NCBI RefSeq assembly: GCF_000170895.1
Contig: NZ_ABCS01000082.1
Coordinates: 1 to 43,439, forward strand
Direction: 5' to 3'
Length of the DNA stretch: 43,439 nucleotides
Source: Plesiocystis pacifica SIR-1
Lineage (GTDB): Bacteria > Myxococcota_A > Polyangia > Nannocystales > Nannocystaceae
This document shows, piece by piece, positions 38,345-43,439 of this stretch (positions are counted from its first letter, which is position 1; every line of letters begins with the position of its first letter). A program made the position numbers and the translations under genes. A model generated the notes under the pieces. That model searched no databases. It saw only the letters and a list, made by a program, of their open reading frames with translations, and was not told the DNA's origin.

Positions 38345-38944
38345 GTGAGCGCCTCTTCCCCTGGCCAACCTGGGTCCGAGCCCGGCCCCGAGCGCAGTTT
38401 CGGCTCCGCCGCCGATGGCACTCCCGACGCCCCCGTGAGCGCTCTCATGACCGTGCTGCGCGAGCGCTGGGTCATGAGCCTCGCGCTCGTCGATCCGCAG
38501 GACCCGGCGCCCGGATCCACGCCCTTGTTCTTCGCCCTCGTCGAGCCCGACAGCGTCGGCCGCCACGCCGCGCCCTTGCTGGTGTTCGCCAGCTCACCGA
38601 CGAGCCGCCACGGGCAGCTGTGCGTCGACGCCCTCGCCCCCGTGGCCGCCGGCGCGTCGGTCTACCTCGAGAGCGAGACCGTCGGTGAGCTCCGCGGCGC
38701 GCAGCTGCGCGGCACCGTCCACCGCGCAGCCCGCTGCACCCCTGCCGTCGCCGAAGCCCTGCGCGCGCGCTACCTCGCCCGCCACCCCGTCGCCGCCCCG
38801 GTCCTCGACGGCGGCCGCCACGAGCTCTACGTGTTCGAGCCGCGCTGGGCCAAGGTCACGGACAACCGCCTCGGCTTCGGCGTCCACCCCACCGCGCAGT
38901 TCAGCGCCCCCTGGTCGGGGGCTCCGCTATCCTCTGCGCCATGA
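38345..38944 (+). CDS. Pyridoxamine 5'-phosphate oxidase-like (FMN-binding split-barrel) protein
   Basis: A 199-residue cytoplasmic protein of the PNPOx-like split-barrel group, related to HugZ-type heme-utilisation proteins. After a disordered 30-residue N-terminus come ALMTVLRERWVMSLALVD, a strand pair ending in LLVFASSPTSRHGQLCVDAL (the typical strand plus helix where LA-H residues contact the flavin), and GASVYLESETVGELRGAQLR leading to the GTV strand. The tail holds GGRHELYVFEPRWAKVTDNR. The FMN contact residues cannot be verified from sequence, and activity is unproven. GTG 38345 is favoured by the promoter box. Its TGA overlaps the ATG of the symporter gene. Confidence 0.82.
   Translation: MSASSPGQPGSEPGPERSFGSAADGTPDAPVSALMTVLRERWVMSLALVDPQDPAPGSTPLFFALVEPDSVGRHAAPLLVFASSPTSRHGQLCVDALAPVAAGASVYLESETVGELRGAQLRGTVHRAARCTPAVAEALRARYLARHPVAAPVLDGGRHELYVFEPRWAKVTDNRLGFGVHPTAQFSAPWSGAPLSSAP
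38928..38933 (+). promoter_or_regulatory. -10-like box TATCCT inside the end of the PNPOx-like gene
   Basis: GCTATCCT ends 7 nt before the symporter ATG at 38941. It suggests the symporter has its own leaderless transcript in addition to coupling with the upstream gene. Confidence 0.4.
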
Positions 38945-40332
38945 CCGAGGACGGCCCCAAAGACGGCCCCACGCCCGAGCCCCCCGACGCCGAGACGTCC
39001 GGGGGCATGCAGCTGTACACCAAGATCCTCATCGGAATGGTCGTCGGCAGCGTCCTGGCGGTGCTCTGCAAGGAGCTGCTGACCGGGACCGACGCCTGGG
39101 TGTCGGTGTTCGCCGACCAGGCCGCCCTCCAGACCTTCGGCGAGCGGTGGATCGAGCCCGTCGGCAAGCTGTTCATCCGCTCGATCATCCTGACCGTCGT
39201 CCCCCTGGTGTTCACCTCCATCGCCACGGGCATGCACTCCCTCGGCGACCCCCGGGATCTCGGGCGCCTCGGCGGACGCACCGTGCTCGTGTTCATGACC
39301 ACCGCCTTCCTGGGCGCGGTCCTGGCCACGCTGCTCTACCTGGCGATCCAGCCGGGCTCGGTGATCTCGCCCGAGACCCGGGATCTGCTCGCGGCGCAGT
39401 TCGCCGAGCAGGCCACCACCAAGACCGCCACCGCCGGCCAGGCCCAGAGCTACTTCTCGGGCTCGATCCTCCAGATCCTCGTGGGGCTGATCCCCGAGAA
39501 CATCGTGCTGTCCATGACGAGCAACCGGGACCTGCTCAAGGTGATCCTGTTCGCGCTCGCCTTTGGAATCTCGCTCACGCTCATCGACAAAGAGCGCGCT
39601 CGCCCCGTGGTCGCCGTCCTCGACGGGGTCAACGAGGCGATGATCAAGCTCATCGAGCTGCTCATGAAGCTCGCCCCCTACGGCGTCGCCGCCCTGGTGT
39701 TCATGGTCGTGGCGCGCTTTGGCCTCGACGTCCTCCAGGCCCTCGCGCTGTACACGGCCGTGGTGCTGATCGCGCTCGCGGCTCACCTGCTGCTGGTCCT
39801 CGCCCCCCTCATCCGGCTGCTCGCCGGCATGCGACCCATCGAGTTCATCCGCGCGATCCGTGAGGTCTGGATCACGGCCTTCTCGACCTCGTCCTCGGCC
39901 GCGACCTTGCCCACGACGATCCGCGTGACCCAAGAGAAGCTCGACGTGCCCAAGCCCATCGCTGGCTTCGTCCTGCCTCTGGGCGCCACGATCAACATGG
40001 ACGGCACGACCATCTACCAGGTCATCGCCGTGCACTTCGTCGCGCAGGTGTGGGGCATCCAGCTCGAGCCCTCGGCCTATCTGACGCTGATCCTCGTGTC
40101 GATGCTCATGGCCATCGGGGCCGCTGGCGTCCCTGGCGGCGTCATCCCCCTGCTCTACGTGGTGATGGTCACCGTCGGCATCCCCGAGCCCATCGTCGCC
40201 ATGGGCATCGCGCTCATCCTCGGCATGGATCGAATCCTCGACATGTGTCGGAGCGCAGTGAACGTCGTCGGGGACTCGACGACGGCGGTGATCATCGCGC
40301 GCTTGGAGGCCCGGCGCGCGACGCCGAGTTAG
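38941..40332 (+). CDS. Dicarboxylate/amino acid:cation symporter (DAACS family)
   Basis: Sodium- or proton-coupled importer of C4-dicarboxylates or acidic amino acids (GltP/GltT/DctA family), 463 residues in the inner membrane. After a polar 22-residue N-terminus come eight helices and two re-entrant hairpins. The signatures are present: the serine-rich hairpin TAFSTSSSAATLPTTI, the cation-binding GATINMDGTTIYQVIA, AAGVPGGVIPLL in hairpin 2 and LGMDRILDMCRSAVNVVGDS in helix 8. The Asp and Arg residues of that last helix fit an acidic substrate; dicarboxylate and glutamate cannot be separated by eye. It overlaps the PNPOx-like gene by ATGA. Downstream korAB has its own promoter candidate. Confidence 0.93.
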   Translation: MTEDGPKDGPTPEPPDAETSGGMQLYTKILIGMVVGSVLAVLCKELLTGTDAWVSVFADQAALQTFGERWIEPVGKLFIRSIILTVVPLVFTSIATGMHSLGDPRDLGRLGGRTVLVFMTTAFLGAVLATLLYLAIQPGSVISPETRDLLAAQFAEQATTKTATAGQAQSYFSGSILQILVGLIPENIVLSMTSNRDLLKVILFALAFGISLTLIDKERARPVVAVLDGVNEAMIKLIELLMKLAPYGVAALVFMVVARFGLDVLQALALYTAVVLIALAAHLLLVLAPLIRLLAGMRPIEFIRAIREVWITAFSTSSSAATLPTTIRVTQEKLDVPKPIAGFVLPLGATINMDGTTIYQVIAVHFVAQVWGIQLEPSAYLTLILVSMLMAIGAAGVPGGVIPLLYVVMVTVGIPEPIVAMGIALILGMDRILDMCRSAVNVVGDSTTAVIIARLEARRATPS

Positions 40333-40431
40333 CCGCGGGGCCAACCCTCACGCTCCCGAGCTTTGTGCGTAGGGCCCCGCTGCGCGACCGTGAACGACGT
40401 TGCGCCCGTGAGCCAACGTACCTCTAATCCC

Positions 40432-40460
40432 GTGACAAGGCATCGCGGCCCCGCCATACT
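40432..40460 (+). promoter_or_regulatory. Sigma-70-like promoter for korAB
   Basis: GTGACA (40432-40437), 17-nt spacer, CATACT (40455-40460). Five of six and four of six bases match the consensus. Transcription would start near 40467 and give a leader of about 40 nt. The rest of the 173-bp gap after 40332 holds only a weak long-loop inverted repeat (40335-40342 with 40373-40380). Confidence 0.5.
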
Positions 40461-40505
40461 CGTCCGACAGTACTTTGGGCCGCGGGTGCGGCCATCGAGA
40501 CCCAT

Positions 40506-42361
<1,856 letters not shown>

Positions 42362-42365
<4 letters not shown>

Positions 42366-43384
42366 GTCCCTCCGATCCTCCCAAGAAGCTCACCCGCAAG
42401 GACTTCGCCTCGGACCAGGACGTCCGCTGGTGCCCGGGCTGTGGCGACTACGCCATCTTGGCGACCATCCAGCGCACCCTGCCGACGGTCAACGCCGACC
42501 CGGCCAAGACCGTGTTCCTGTCGGGCATCGGCTGCTCCAGCCGCTTCCCCTACTACATGAACACCTACGGCTTCCACAGCATCCACGGCCGGGCGCCCGC
42601 CTTCGCCACGGGGCTGAAGCTGACCAACCCCGAGCTCGACATCTGGATCATCACCGGCGACGGCGACGGCCTGAGCATCGGCGGCAACCACCTCATGCAC
42701 GTGCTGCGGCGCAACGTCGACGTGCAGCTGATGCTGTTCAACAACCGCATCTACGGCCTGACCAAGGGCCAGTATTCGCCGACCTCGCTCGTCGGGCTGC
42801 GCTCGCCGTCGACGCCCAAGGGCTCCATCGACATGCCCGTCGTGCCCGCGCTCATCGCCCTCGGGGCGGGGGCCCGCTTCGTCGCGCGCTCCGTCGACAC
42901 CCTCGCCAAGCACCTCGGCCCGACCCTGGTCGCCGCCCGGGAGCACCGCGGGGCCAGCTTCATCGAGATCTTGCAGAACTGCCCGGTGTTCAACGACGAC
43001 ACCTGGGCGCACGTCAAGAGCAAGGAAGCCGGCGCGGACGCGGTGCTCCTGCTCGAGCACGGCAAGCCCATGATCTTCGGCAAGGAGAAGAGCAAGGGCC
43101 TGCGCCTCAAGCCCAACAGCCTCGAGCTCGAGGTCGTGACCATCGGCGAGGACGGCATCACCGAGGCGGACATCCTCGTCCACGACGAGACCAACCGCCC
43201 GATGGCCTTCCTGCTCGCTGGCATGGAGCCGCCCACCTTCCCCATGGCGCTGGGTGTGCTGCTGCGCGATCCCGCGCCGGCCTATGACGCGGCTGTCCTG
43301 GCTCAGGTCGCCGACGCCCAAGCGGCCGGCGAAGGCGACATCGACCAGCTCCTCAATTCCGGTCACACCTGGACGATTGAGTAG
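42362..43384 (+). CDS. korB: 2-oxoacid:ferredoxin oxidoreductase, beta subunit
   Basis: Thiamine-diphosphate and [4Fe-4S]-binding subunit of the KorAB complex, 340 residues. Cys ligands are visible in RWCPGCGDYAILATIQRTL and GIGCSSRFPYY. The TPP motif is GDGDGLSIGGNHLMHVLRRN, running into MLFNNRIYGLTKGQYSPTS, the typical beta-subunit block. A further Cys lies in EILQNCPVFNDDTW. The ATG overlaps the korA stop (ATGA), so equimolar translation is expected. The gene ends 6 nt before the stem region of a strong terminator. Full length for the family. Confidence 0.95.
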
Positions 43385-43386
43385 AA

Positions 43387-43412
43387 AACGGGCGGCCTTG
43401 GCCGCCTTTTTT
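43387..43412 (+). terminator. Rho-independent terminator after korB
   Basis: Perfect 7-bp stem GGCGGCC/GGCCGCC (43391-43397 and 43400-43406) with a 2-nt central step, preceded by AAAA and followed by six T (43407-43412). The remaining 27 bases to the window end show no gene. Confidence 0.95.
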
Positions 43413-43439
43413 CTGCTCAATCTCTGAGTTTGATGGAGG

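Noticed and set aside
40335..40380. Terminator after the symporter gene
   Set aside because: The 8-bp arms are separated by a 30-nt loop and there is no T-run; too weak to call.
43421..43439. Start of a 16S rRNA gene (TGAGTTTGAT)
   Set aside because: The bases after GAGTTTGAT are GGAGG rather than CCTGG, and the similarity ends there. GGAGG may be a ribosome site of the next gene.

Overview
The window looks like a chromosomal segment of a high-GC Gram-negative predatory or scavenging bacterium, most likely a myxobacterium of the Nannocystaceae type (Nannocystis, Plesiocystis or Enhygromyxa). This rests on the very high GC content, the many lipoproteins with Asp/Glu/Ser/Thr-rich linkers, thrombospondin type-3 and MopE-like acidic repeats, a fibro-slime lipoprotein, and frequent GTG starts. 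No phage, transposon, CRISPR or rRNA was found.

Layout. 215-3814: two cell-envelope genes, an OmpA-type barrel with thrombospondin type-3 repeats and a lipoprotein with MopE-like repeats and an apparent thrombospondin C-terminal domain. 4118-7127: a GH13 amylase lipoprotein and a fibro-slime lipoprotein. 7211-10086: a DUF1971 protein, a lysophospholipase-like hydrolase and a 4-hydroxybutyryl-CoA dehydratase homologue. 10228-14949: an ECF sigma factor, an overlapping membrane protein (possible anti-sigma factor), a large lipoprotein resembling polysaccharide lyases, and an exported protein. 14974-21494: a second amylase lipoprotein, a TPR membrane protein, a PAS/STAS regulator, an AraC regulator and two unknowns. 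21485-31580: the maltodextrin locus, with a third amylase divergent from maltoporin, a fourth amylase, malK, a fused malE-malF and malG. 31613-35141: a zinc-ribbon/carboxypeptidase-regulatory protein, then a tRNA-like element directly in front of a 799-residue protein that I do not recognise. 35144-38290: a probable operon of a TPR/degenerate zincin protein, a 2-isopropylmalate-synthase-like enzyme and a DUF5995 protein. 38345-43384: a PNPOx-like protein, a dicarboxylate symporter and a 2-oxoacid:ferredoxin oxidoreductase (korAB), closed by a strong terminator.

How the genes work together. Four membrane-anchored amylases could cut starch or glycogen outside the cell. Maltoporin would pass the oligosaccharides across the outer membrane, and MalEF/MalG/MalK would import them. 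No cytoplasmic maltodextrin enzymes are present in the window.

Most striking points. (1) The tRNA-like element at 32661-32731 keeps perfect acceptor, D and T arms, but its best-paired anticodon arm has a 6-nt loop, and it ends 10-11 nt before the start of the 799-aa gene. This is the best candidate for an undescribed system. (2) A GCTAnnnY motif lies 6-9 nt upstream of at least twelve start codons that lack a ribosome binding site, suggesting widespread leaderless mRNAs. (3) The solute-binding protein and permease of the maltose importer are fused.
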